From Dehalococcoidia bacterium UBA5627 (GTDB taxonomy: Bacteria > Chloroflexota > Dehalococcoidia > Dehalococcoidales > UBA5627): 6,890 nt of DNA. Below, one piece after another: positions 1 through 6,116 of this stretch; position 1 is the first letter of the stretch, and every line of letters starts with the position of its first letter. The notes beneath the pieces were generated by a model. The model ran no database searches, was not told the origin of the DNA, and saw nothing but the letters and a program-made list of their open reading frames with translations. The DNA is taken from assembly GCA_002421585.1 (NCBI GenBank), contig DIKD01000005.1, forward strand, positions 1 through 6,890, in the 5' to 3' direction. A program made the position numbers and the translations under genes.

Positions 1-530
1 ACAAAATGCCTGGATTCCTCACCGCTTATCCATTTGGAATCTCCGGAAAAGGTTGCTATCTTACCATCCAGGCTCATTGCATACTTCACAGTAATGAACG
101 GCATTCCGGTTAATTGAAACTTTATGTAAGCTTCGTTGATTTCCCTGGCTTTTTTCTCCCCCTCGCCAAGAAATGTTTTTATACCGGTACGCTCCAGTTC
201 ATCCCTGCCCTTACCGTTTACAAGTGGATTTGGGTCCAGAATCGACATATGTACTTCACTGATTCCGGCTTCGATAATGGATTTAGTACATGGAGGCGTA
301 TTCCCGTAGTGGCAACAGGGCTCAAGGGTAACATACATTACCGCTCCGCAAGCATTATCTCCGGCCTGTTCAAGCGCTACAATTTCGGCATGACCGGAAC
401 CGGGTGGCTGTGTATAGCCTTTACCGATTATTTCATTATCTTTAACAACAACCGCACCGACAGCAGGATTAGGGCTCACCTCTCCCAGTGCCAGCTTTGC
501 CATGGATAGCGCCTGTTCCATATAGTCCAT
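1..530 (-). CDS. ribD: RibD, bifunctional riboflavin biosynthesis deaminase/reductase (3' end cut by window edge)
   Basis: Riboflavin pathway enzyme: the N-terminal domain deaminates the pyrimidine made from GTP by GTP cyclohydrolase II, and the C-terminal domain then reduces the ribosyl side chain with NADPH. Reading the minus strand gives 176 residues before the edge; family members are about 360 long, so roughly half is present. The cytidine-deaminase-type zinc site is complete: H47-A-E49, then E70-P-C72 through P-P-C81, with the proton-shuttling Glu at 49. The reductase domain begins with KYAMSLDGKIA at 149-159 and W167-I-S-G, typical of RibD. The start is the ATG at 530, because an in-frame TAG lies four codons upstream (540-542); an ATG three codons in (521) is an alternative. 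No strong Shine-Dalgarno sequence is visible. The other rib genes, if in operon, would lie to the left of the window. No FMN riboswitch pattern is seen in the 108-base leader. Confidence 0.96.
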   Translation of the reverse strand, partial: MDYMEQALSMAKLALGEVSPNPAVGAVVVKDNEIIGKGYTQPPGSGHAEIVALEQAGDNACGAVMYVTLEPCCHYGNTPPCTKSIIEAGISEVHMSILDPNPLVNGKGRDELERTGIKTFLGEGEKKAREINEAYIKFQLTGMPFITVKYAMSLDGKIATFSGDSKWISGEESRHF

Positions 531-572
531 GGTATCATTCTAGCACTCTCTTTTTTATAAGTGCAAACAGCG

Positions 573-584
573 AGGATATATCCT
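573..584. repeat. 12-base perfect palindrome upstream of ribD
   Basis: AGGATATATCCT reads the same on both strands. It sits about 43 bases before the ribD start, in the 108-base space between the exchanger gene and ribD. It could be an operator or part of a weak hairpin. A palindrome this long is expected once or twice by chance in a window of this size, so the function is unproven. Confidence 0.3.
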
Positions 585-638
585 GCGTTAAATGTGTTTT
601 ACTCGTCGGAAAAGCCTTCAAAAGCAATTAGTGGGGGA

Positions 639-1631
639 TTAATAATTAAACAGGATAAATGAGGTCGATATATATATGCAGAGAATCAACAAGGCATGCC
701 AGCTTATAATCCCGAATGTCTTACGTTTATTCTTAAACTTAAGTCCCGTAATCACTATCAGGGTCATTAATATCATAGCCAGTGCCGTAAACAGATTTCT
801 TGACGATACATCTGATAATAACGGACCGCCGGTGTAAAAGATGTCGGTAATAAAAATATTGGTAGTATTCAACATATTCGCTCCCAGAATATCACCGACA
901 GCAAGGTCAATAGCTCCCATACGCAGAGCCGTTATAGCTACCACTATTTCAGGCAATGATGTGCCGATTGCTAAAAAAAGGCTGCCCACAAAACTGGCGC
1001 TAAGATTATATGTAACAGCTATCTCATCACCGATAAACGAAAGCCATATTCCGCCGCCTATAATCCCCAGGGCAGCTATAGCAAAGGTTCCGTATATCTT
1101 GAGATTGCTGAGCTCGCTATACTGCGATTCTTCATCAACAACGGGCTCGGGGTGTTTCTTGTTATATAAAAACATTTGGCGAATGCCTAATATATATAGA
1201 GTAAAGATGATTATACTGGTTAACCCAACCCAGCCAAGCGATATACCTGTAACGCCATCACCTATCACAATGCTTAAAGCTGCCACAAAAATCAAAAGAA
1301 TACCCAGCAAAGCGGGTAAAATATACCTGGTACTGGCAGCTGTTAATACGGGTTCTTTTTTATAGAAGATATCTAAAACAGCCAGAATGGACAGGTTAAA
1401 AATACAACTCCCCCAGAAATTACCGAGGGCAAGGTCAGGCTGTCCAACAAAAACAGCTGAACTGACACCGGTAACCATTTCCGGCAATGAGGTAACAAGC
1501 CCGATTAAGATAAGACCAATCCACATACGGCCCAGCCCGGTGCGCTCGGAAATAGCATCTCCGTACCGGGCAAGTTTGGTGCCGGCAAACAGTATTATCA
1601 AACAACATAAAACAAGTTTAAGCCATATCAA
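639..1631 (-). CDS. CaCA-family sodium/calcium exchanger-like membrane protein (YrbG-like)
   Basis: Integral membrane cation antiporter of the Ca2+/cation antiporter superfamily; such proteins usually exchange Ca2+ for Na+ or H+ across the cytoplasmic membrane. The 330-residue protein has the family's two inverted alpha repeats. Repeat 1 carries TSLPE (47-51) and GNFWGS (70-75). Repeat 2 carries GTSLPE (223-228) and GDILGAN (246-252). The ion-coordinating positions expected from the NCX_Mj structure are present: Glu51 and Glu228, with the Asn71/Asp247 pair. The halves are joined by a short polar loop at about 156-181, and about ten hydrophobic segments can be drawn. Two usual small polar residues differ: C76 where Asn is common in GSN, and A251 where Ser is common, so the exact cation is uncertain. 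The start is TTG at 1631: an in-frame stop lies just upstream, no ATG is available near the N-terminus, and AGGAA (1644-1648) lies 12 bases before it. The gene precedes ribD on the same strand. Confidence 0.92.
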   Translation of the reverse strand: MIWLKLVLCCLIILFAGTKLARYGDAISERTGLGRMWIGLILIGLVTSLPEMVTGVSSAVFVGQPDLALGNFWGSCIFNLSILAVLDIFYKKEPVLTAASTRYILPALLGILLIFVAALSIVIGDGVTGISLGWVGLTSIIIFTLYILGIRQMFLYNKKHPEPVVDEESQYSELSNLKIYGTFAIAALGIIGGGIWLSFIGDEIAVTYNLSASFVGSLFLAIGTSLPEIVVAITALRMGAIDLAVGDILGANMLNTTNIFITDIFYTGGPLLSDVSSRNLFTALAMILMTLIVITGLKFKNKRKTFGIISWHALLILCIYISTSFILFNY

Positions 1632-1701
1632 TTCAGTTATATATTCCTAACTTTAATGAAATAACCCAAGCAATCTTATACGTAACGCTTATTAACAAAA
1701 T

Positions 1702-1730
1702 TTAGGGGCTTAAGGATTTTAAGCCCCTAA
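1702..1730 (-). terminator. Hairpin terminator after the SIMPL lipoprotein gene
   Basis: A perfect 12-bp stem (1702-1713 pairing with 1719-1730, with a GGGGC/GCCCC core) closes a 5-base loop. Read leftward it is followed by ATTTTGTTAAT, a short imperfect U-rich tail. It lies 38 bases past the stop codon of the lipoprotein gene and before the exchanger gene. The weak tail suggests that some transcription may read through into the exchanger. No convincing promoter was found between the hairpin and the exchanger start. Confidence 0.72.
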
Positions 1731-1767
1731 TATAATAGCATATTCGGGTTTATACTCTAAAATATTC

Positions 1768-2514
1768 TTAGGCTATCGTATAAACTACCTGCACAGTTAC
1801 AGAAACTGTCAATTCCCCTGCGCTGATACTGGTGGGTACTCTGCCACCCGACTCCGCATACTGCCCCCCCGCTTTATCTATTGAATAATATGAACTTTCG
1901 TAGATACTAATTGGTTTCCCAACCTTTACACCGGCGGATTGTGCCAGCTGCGTGGCGTTTTTCTTGGCTTTATCCATAGCTTCCAGGCGTGCCTCTTCAT
2001 AGTACTCTTCGGGATTATCGACACTAAAAGTAATACCGTTAATAACAATATATTCCCCACCGGCAGAAACAGCATCATCTATGATGTCGCCGATGGCATC
2101 CATATCTCTTATTTTTACATTAACAACATTGATTACTTTATAGCCGACGAAAGTATTTTCTCCGTTAATCCATTCCCAAACCGGCTGTATATCATACCTT
2201 GACGTTTGAATATCCTGTTCGGCAATGCTGCGGTCTTCCAATACATTCATAACATCAGCCATCGATTGCGCCGCCTGTTGCTGGGCTTCCGATAAATTCT
2301 TCATCAGTACCTGCACACCGATATTTACTATCGCAATATCCGGAATAACCTCAACTTCACCGACACCGGTTACCGTTATGCCGACATCTTGATCACTCTG
2401 TATGCTGAGCACAAAAGATTCGTCACTCGATGTATCATACATATCGCAACCGGCTAAACCTACCATAAGTGGGATTAATAATAATAATGCAAAAACAATT
2501 TTTAATTTCTTCAA
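1768..2514 (-). CDS. SIMPL-domain (DUF541) lipoprotein
   Basis: Exported lipoprotein of the SIMPL/DUF541 family, 248 residues. Biochemical function is not well defined for the family; relatives include periplasmic proteins and a mammalian protein linked to IRAK1 signalling. Residues 1-23 form a lipoprotein signal: positive KKLK, a hydrophobic stretch, and lipobox L20-A21-G22 before Cys23, which would be lipid-modified. A short Ser/Asp-rich linker (about 27-43) leads to the domain at about 46-246. Family features are a G-x-G-x-x-x-V-x-P-D start (50-59), a helical Gln/Ala-rich stretch near 75-95, YKVINVVNVKIRD in the middle, and the Ala/Lys-rich EARLEAMDKAKKNA helix near the end. The start is TTG at 2514, fixed by a strong ribosome binding site. 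It is transcribed alone from its own promoter and ends at a hairpin. Attachment to the outer face of the membrane is inferred from the lipobox. Confidence 0.92.
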   Translation of the reverse strand: MKKLKIVFALLLLIPLMVGLAGCDMYDTSSDESFVLSIQSDQDVGITVTGVGEVEVIPDIAIVNIGVQVLMKNLSEAQQQAAQSMADVMNVLEDRSIAEQDIQTSRYDIQPVWEWINGENTFVGYKVINVVNVKIRDMDAIGDIIDDAVSAGGEYIVINGITFSVDNPEEYYEEARLEAMDKAKKNATQLAQSAGVKVGKPISIYESSYYSIDKAGGQYAESGGRVPTSISAGELTVSVTVQVVYTIA

Positions 2515-2523
2515 TGCAATTTT

Positions 2524-2528
2524 CTCCT
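2524..2528 (-). promoter_or_regulatory. Ribosome binding site deciding the TTG start of the SIMPL lipoprotein
   Basis: Read leftward, the leader holds AAAGGAGAAA (2521-2530). AGGAG ends 9 bases before TTG at 2514, and the peptide from that TTG is an ideal lipoprotein signal. There is no competing ATG or GTG, so the non-ATG start is well supported. Confidence 0.85.
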
Positions 2529-2566
2529 TTCTACCGAATATATAGTGTCCGTTGTTACAACACCCA

Positions 2567-2596
2567 ATTATACTGTTATACAGAACGAACTGTAAA
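2567..2596 (-). promoter_or_regulatory. Sigma-70-like promoter for the SIMPL lipoprotein gene
   Basis: On the minus strand, TTTACA (2591-2596, five of six matches to the -35 consensus) is followed after 18 bases by TATAAT (2567-2572, perfect -10). Transcription would begin near 2560, leaving a leader of about 45 bases that contains the AGGAG ribosome binding site. It is back-to-back with the lepB promoter; the two -35 boxes are 14 bases apart. Confidence 0.75.
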
Positions 2597-2610
2597 TGAT
2601 TTGCAACTGT

Positions 2611-2639
2611 TTGGCAAGCACTACTAAATAGTTTATAAT
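2611..2639 (+). promoter_or_regulatory. Sigma-70-like promoter for the lepB-pyrE-nuclease operon
   Basis: TTGGCA (2611-2616) and a perfect TATAAT (2634-2639) are separated by exactly 17 bases, close to the textbook sigma-70 layout. The predicted transcription start, about 7 bases after the -10 box, is near 2646. That is only about four bases before the TTG start of lepB, so the transcript would be leaderless or nearly so. Confidence 0.75.
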
Positions 2640-2649
2640 TCTGATTACC

Positions 2650-3216
2650 TTGGAAAGTAATTTATTTAATTCAAATAATGTAAAAAATCTGCTTTTAGAG
2701 TTTGCCGGCATACTTGCACTGGCAATAGCCATTTTTCTGCTGGTGCAGACATTTGCGATTAAGGCTATAGTTGACGGCTCCAGTATGGAACCCAATCTGA
2801 GCCACGGGCAAAAAATACTTGTCAACAAAGTAGCCTATCTTTTCTCTGAACCGGATAGAGGGGACATAATCGTTTTCGACCCTCCCGTATCATCTCAAAA
2901 CGATTACATTAAACGTGTCATCGGGCTTCCGGGAGAGGTTGTTGAAATAAAAGACGGCATTGTTTATATACATCAAACCGACGGTAATATTATTCCGCTC
3001 GATGAATCAGCATATATATCTGATAAACCGACATATACCTTTACAAGTGAAGTAATACCCCAAGACCACTATTTTGTACTGGGGGATAACCGTAACAATA
3101 GCGGGGATTCACATTTCGGATGGTTTGTTGCGCGTTCAAGCATTGCCGGTAAAGCCTGGTTTTCCTACTCACCGTTATCGGATTTCGGGCTTGTGCCAAA
3201 TTATTCTTTTGAGTGA
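2650..3216 (+). CDS. lepB: Signal peptidase I (LepB, S26 family)
   Basis: Membrane-bound serine protease that removes signal peptides from proteins leaving through the Sec or Tat routes; its active site lies outside the cytoplasmic membrane. The 188-residue protein has one N-terminal membrane anchor (about 14-37), as in Gram-positive and Chloroflexi enzymes. Box B GSSMEPN carries the nucleophile Ser45. Box D YIKRVIGLPGE carries the general-base Lys88. Box E GDNRNNSGDS (145-154) completes the fold; the residue after GDS is His155 where Arg is more usual. TTG at 2650 is the best start: an in-frame TAG lies at 2629-2631, the first internal Met (46) is in the catalytic box, and only CTG at 2641 competes. 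No Shine-Dalgarno sequence precedes the start, which fits the promoter lying immediately upstream. It is the first gene of an operon; its stop is 4 bases before pyrE. Confidence 0.95.
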   Translation: MESNLFNSNNVKNLLLEFAGILALAIAIFLLVQTFAIKAIVDGSSMEPNLSHGQKILVNKVAYLFSEPDRGDIIVFDPPVSSQNDYIKRVIGLPGEVVEIKDGIVYIHQTDGNIIPLDESAYISDKPTYTFTSEVIPQDHYFVLGDNRNNSGDSHFGWFVARSSIAGKAWFSYSPLSDFGLVPNYSFE

Positions 3217-3220
3217 TAAT

Positions 3221-3793
3221 ATGAATACAGAGGAAATATTCAAAAAAGCGGGCGCTATACTGAAAGGGCATTTCCTGTTGACTTCCGGGTTACATTCACC
3301 TGTATACTGGGAAAAATTCCACGTCTTGCAGCATCCCGGCTATACTGAGCAGCTTTGCAGGCTTATAAGAAGCCATTTTGCCGATTATAATATTGAAGTT
3401 GTAGCCGGCCCCACTACAGGCGGCATTATCCTTGCCCATGAAGTCGGCAGGCAACTAGGTATCAGGAGCCTATTTGCTGAAAAAGACGGCGATAAAAGGG
3501 CATTCAAACGTGGGTTTGGAGTAAAACCGGGAGAAAGAGTACTTGTTGTCGATGATATTCTCACTACCGGAAAATCCGTAAGGGAAGTACTTGAGCTTGT
3601 TCGTAAACAGGGAGGGGAAGTGGCTGGTATCGGTGTGCTTGTTGACCGCTCGGAGCAAGAACATGACTTTGGAGCTCCCCTTTTCAGTTGTTTGCGCTCA
3701 AAGACAATCACGTATAAACCGGAGGATTGCCCGATGTGTGCCTCCGGCGTTCCTCTAATCAAGCTGGGCTCAAGCACCCAACCGAACAAATAA
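3221..3793 (+). CDS. pyrE: Orotate phosphoribosyltransferase
   Basis: Cytoplasmic enzyme of de novo pyrimidine synthesis: orotate plus PRPP gives orotidine 5'-monophosphate. The 190-residue protein belongs, on motif recognition, to the Thermus-type PyrE subfamily (TIGR01367-like). It begins with GHFLLTSGLHSPVYWEKF at 16-33, then GPTTGG (63-68) for phosphate binding. The mobile loop is rich in Lys/Arg (88-97), and the PRPP-binding signature VLVVDDILTTGKS runs 107-119. The C-terminus has C170-P-M-C173 followed by GVPLIKLGS, characteristic of this subfamily and possibly metal binding. The ATG at 3221 is chosen over longer in-frame starts because they run into lepB and lack homologous sequence. 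Only four bases separate it from the lepB stop, with a weak GAG at 3211-3213, so translation is probably coupled to lepB. No other pyrimidine gene is visible nearby. Confidence 0.95.
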   Translation: MNTEEIFKKAGAILKGHFLLTSGLHSPVYWEKFHVLQHPGYTEQLCRLIRSHFADYNIEVVAGPTTGGIILAHEVGRQLGIRSLFAEKDGDKRAFKRGFGVKPGERVLVVDDILTTGKSVREVLELVRKQGGEVAGIGVLVDRSEQEHDFGAPLFSCLRSKTITYKPEDCPMCASGVPLIKLGSSTQPNK

Positions 3794-3816
3794 TTATAAC
3801 GGGCAGGTATCTCATT

Positions 3817-4287
3817 ATGGATACATGGTTGATAGTTACCATATCGGCTATAATCGCAATTCTGATAATTATTATTTACTCCTACCTCATAAACTGGCGT
3901 TATAAAAAATTATTCAAGAGTTGGCAGGAAGCTGAAATTATCGCTTTGGAGCAGGAGAAAAAGAAAATCCGGCAATCGGCGATTACGCAGAGCAGAGCAG
4001 TCCTGACCGGAAAATTTACCGAACAGATGACACCCTACCTCCCCGAATTCAAATATGATCCGACCGAAGCCAGATTTATAGGCACCCCTATAGATATGAT
4101 TGTTTTTCCCGGTTTAGCACAGGGCGACCCGCAAGAAGTTGTTATTATGGAAATAAAAACCGGTAGACATTGTCAGTTGACCTATGCCGAAAATAAGATT
4201 AGACGGTTGATAGAAGACGGAATGGTCAGGTGGGAGCTTATAGAGCGTACCGAAAAGCAGGAAGATACTGAAATTGTCGAAGATTGA
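3817..4287 (+). CDS. Membrane-anchored nuclease-like protein, related to archaeal Holliday junction resolvases (COG4741-like)
   Basis: Small 156-residue protein whose C-terminal part resembles the family annotated as predicted endonuclease distantly related to archaeal Holliday junction resolvase. Residues 4-25 form one strong membrane helix with little before it; the basic WRYKK that follows places the rest in the cytoplasm. Residues 36-60 are charged and probably coiled (EAEIIALEQEKKKIRQ). The core follows: GKFTEQMTPYLPEF (65-78), GTPIDMIVF (89-97) and VVIMEIKTGR (108-117). Asp93 and the Glu112-x-Lys114 pair fit the PD-(D/E)xK nuclease pattern, with Glu69 a possible fourth residue. The ATG at 3817 has AGG nine bases upstream and starts directly before the membrane helix; it lies 23 bases after pyrE, so it is third in the operon. 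Fold and catalytic residues are inferred from motifs; substrate and role are unknown. Confidence 0.82.
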   Translation: MDTWLIVTISAIIAILIIIIYSYLINWRYKKLFKSWQEAEIIALEQEKKKIRQSAITQSRAVLTGKFTEQMTPYLPEFKYDPTEARFIGTPIDMIVFPGLAQGDPQEVVIMEIKTGRHCQLTYAENKIRRLIEDGMVRWELIERTEKQEDTEIVED

Positions 4288-4336
4288 TATCCAAATGTGC
4301 TAAGTACTATAGAAAATCATCCCCAAAGTGCCTTTA

Positions 4337-6040
4337 TTAAATCCTGCCGAATTCTTTTTCCAGTTGTTTTTTTGTTAGATGAATCATGGTTGTCCGGCCA
4401 TGCGGACAGGCGTGCGGAAGGTCTGCTTGCTCCATCAGGCGCACCAGCTCACGCATTTCCTCAATTGACAGACTCTGCCCGAATCTGATTGCACTATGGC
4501 ATGCCATAGTAGCAATTATATGCTCTGTTATATTTGTATTGTCTTTTTCTGAAAGTTTATCGATTAGCTCATTTAAAGCCGTTTGCCAATCCCTGTTGTA
4601 CATTATTGAGGGTACCGCTCTGACTAAATATGTCCTGTTGCCGAACGGCTCAATGGTAAACCCGAATTCTGCAAGATATTTGTAGTTTTTACTCAGTATT
4701 TCATCCTGCACGGGTAAAACCTCGATACTTACCGGCTCCAGTAATCCCTGTGCTTCAACACCCTGCTTCTCTTTCTGTTTTGTAATCTTTTCAAACATAA
4801 CGCGCTCATGAGCGGCATGCTGGTCGATAATATAAATCCCGTCCGGTCCTTCGGCAATAATATAGCTGTTCATCGATTGACCAAGCACACGTAGTACCGG
4901 CAATGATGACAAAACAGATTTTCCCGTCTCTTCTTCCATAACAATATTCATATTCATATGCCTCTGTTCCGGGGGACTAATCATCCGGGATATTCCACGA
5001 TAGGCAGTTCCTATTTCTTCCACTCTGGGGACAGGAGCGGTATTTACCAACGATTGACGAATAGCCCTCTGCAACGCTGAATAAACATCACCTTCATCCT
5101 TGAAACGCACTTCCGTTTTTGTCGGATGCACATTAGCATCCACATTGGAAAGCGCAACCTCTATATTTATTACAGCAATCGGATGCTTCCCGGTCATCAA
5201 AAGACCGTGATATGCCTCCTCTACCGCCCAGACAAGGCTACGGTTAGCAACCCAGCGTCTATTTACGAATAGACTGATATATTTACGTGTGGAACGGCTT
5301 ACTGCCGGAGAAGCAACCATACCGCTCATTCTGATACCTTTATCATCGGCATTATAATCTTGACTATTACTAACGGTCAGCATATTTGAAGCAACTTCTA
5401 TACCATATACAGCATTGACACTATCGATAAGGTTTCCGGTTCCCGGTGTTTTTAAGCTCTCGCGTCCATCGATAAATAATGTAAAACGCACCTCGGGAAA
5501 TGCCAGGGCATACTGAGAAACCACATTGGCGATATAGCTGTTTTCCGTTATCTTGGACTTTATGAACTTCAATCTGGCGGGTACATTGCGGAACAGGTTC
5601 TTGACCACTATTGTCGTGCCCTGTGACCGGGCTTGTTTTTGCTTTTTGATAACCGTTCCATTTTCAAATTCGGCATAAATACCGGAACTGTCATTTATAT
5701 TAAAGGCAGTAATTTCAACATCCGAAACTGAAGCAATGCTGGGTAATGCCTCGCCGCGAAATCCCAAGCTGTTACTGGCAAATAAGTCTTCAAATCCGGA
5801 TATTTTGCTGGTGGCATGCCTGGTAAAAGCCAGTTCGACTTCATCAGAAGGAATACCGTTGCCGTTATCCGTCACGCTTATTAAAGCCAGTCCACCGCCG
5901 GCGATTTCAATCGTTATCCTGGTAGAGCCGGCATCAAGCGAGTTTTCTATCAACTCTTTTACTACTGACGAGGCTCTCTCCACTACCTCGCCGGCTGCTA
6001 TCTTGTTGATGACCTCGTTTTTTAGTACCTTTATAGTCAT
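4337..6040 (-). CDS. mutL: MutL, DNA mismatch repair ATPase with endonuclease motif
   Basis: Mismatch repair protein that couples mismatch recognition by MutS to strand incision and removal. The 567-residue protein is somewhat shorter than the usual 600-650. The N-terminal GHKL ATPase is complete: ELIENSLDAG with Glu29 and Asn33, DNGNGI (58-63), and GFRGEAL (93-99). The C-terminal dimerisation domain has the metal-dependent endonuclease set: DQHAAHERVMFE (406-417, the DQHA(x)2E(x)4E motif), ACH (513-515), CPHGR (545-549) and a final FGR. This is the nicking type found in bacteria without a MutH, unlike Escherichia. After CPHGR the usual Pro is Thr550. The linker at about 335-375 is short and accounts for the reduced length. 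The ATG at 6040 has GGGAG (6050-6054) nine bases upstream. It follows pcrA on the same strand after 143 bases and converges with the nuclease operon. No mutS is in the window. Confidence 0.97.
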   Translation of the reverse strand: MTIKVLKNEVINKIAAGEVVERASSVVKELIENSLDAGSTRITIEIAGGGLALISVTDNGNGIPSDEVELAFTRHATSKISGFEDLFASNSLGFRGEALPSIASVSDVEITAFNINDSSGIYAEFENGTVIKKQKQARSQGTTIVVKNLFRNVPARLKFIKSKITENSYIANVVSQYALAFPEVRFTLFIDGRESLKTPGTGNLIDSVNAVYGIEVASNMLTVSNSQDYNADDKGIRMSGMVASPAVSRSTRKYISLFVNRRWVANRSLVWAVEEAYHGLLMTGKHPIAVINIEVALSNVDANVHPTKTEVRFKDEGDVYSALQRAIRQSLVNTAPVPRVEEIGTAYRGISRMISPPEQRHMNMNIVMEEETGKSVLSSLPVLRVLGQSMNSYIIAEGPDGIYIIDQHAAHERVMFEKITKQKEKQGVEAQGLLEPVSIEVLPVQDEILSKNYKYLAEFGFTIEPFGNRTYLVRAVPSIMYNRDWQTALNELIDKLSEKDNTNITEHIIATMACHSAIRFGQSLSIEEMRELVRLMEQADLPHACPHGRTTMIHLTKKQLEKEFGRI

Positions 6041-6071
6041 AATATAATACTCCCTGTTAACCGCATATGAT

Positions 6072-6105
6072 GCCGCTATGGTTCGGCAGGCTCACCACGA
6101 GCGGC
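6072..6105. repeat. Extragenic palindrome 1 between pcrA and mutL
   Basis: GCCGCT (6072-6077) pairs with AGCGGC (6100-6105), and TGGT (6079-6082) with ACCA (6094-6097), around an 11-base loop 6083-6093. The core TTCGGCAGGCTCACCACGA resembles, from memory, the TTCGACA(A/G)GCTCA-type intergenic palindromes scattered through many environmental bacterial genomes. No U-run follows on either strand, so a classical terminator is unlikely. Confidence 0.65.
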
Positions 6106-6116
6106 TTGGGTTATGT

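Noticed and set aside
114..509. Plus-strand open frame of 131 codons
   Set aside because: Fully antisense to ribD, whose zinc-site and reductase motifs are intact on the minus strand.
841..1365. Plus-strand open frame of 174 codons inside the exchanger gene
   Set aside because: It is antisense to a well-recognised membrane protein; its Ile/Pro/Ser/Arg-rich peptide has no recognisable domain and is the usual shadow of hydrophobic codons on the other strand.
1632..1701. Promoter for the exchanger gene (TATAAG and TTGTTA-like boxes)
   Set aside because: The boxes have wrong spacing (about 12 bases) and no alternative pair with acceptable spacing was found.
2568..2828. Minus-strand open frame of 86 codons over the lepB start and promoters
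   Set aside because: It overlaps both promoters and the lepB membrane anchor and encodes no recognisable domain.
3074..3220. Longer pyrE start giving a 49-residue N-terminal extension
   Set aside because: The extension lies within lepB in another frame; the PyrE family begins close to the ATG at 3221.
3385..3789. Minus-strand open frame of 134 codons within pyrE
   Set aside because: Antisense shadow of pyrE; Ser/Thr/Pro-rich composition with no motif.
4288..4336. Possible bidirectional terminator between the converging nuclease and mutL genes
   Set aside because: No stem of useful length with a flanking T-run could be drawn in these 49 bases.
5736..6047. Plus-strand open frame of 103 codons across the mutL start
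   Set aside because: Antisense to the conserved ATPase motifs of MutL and has no recognisable domain.
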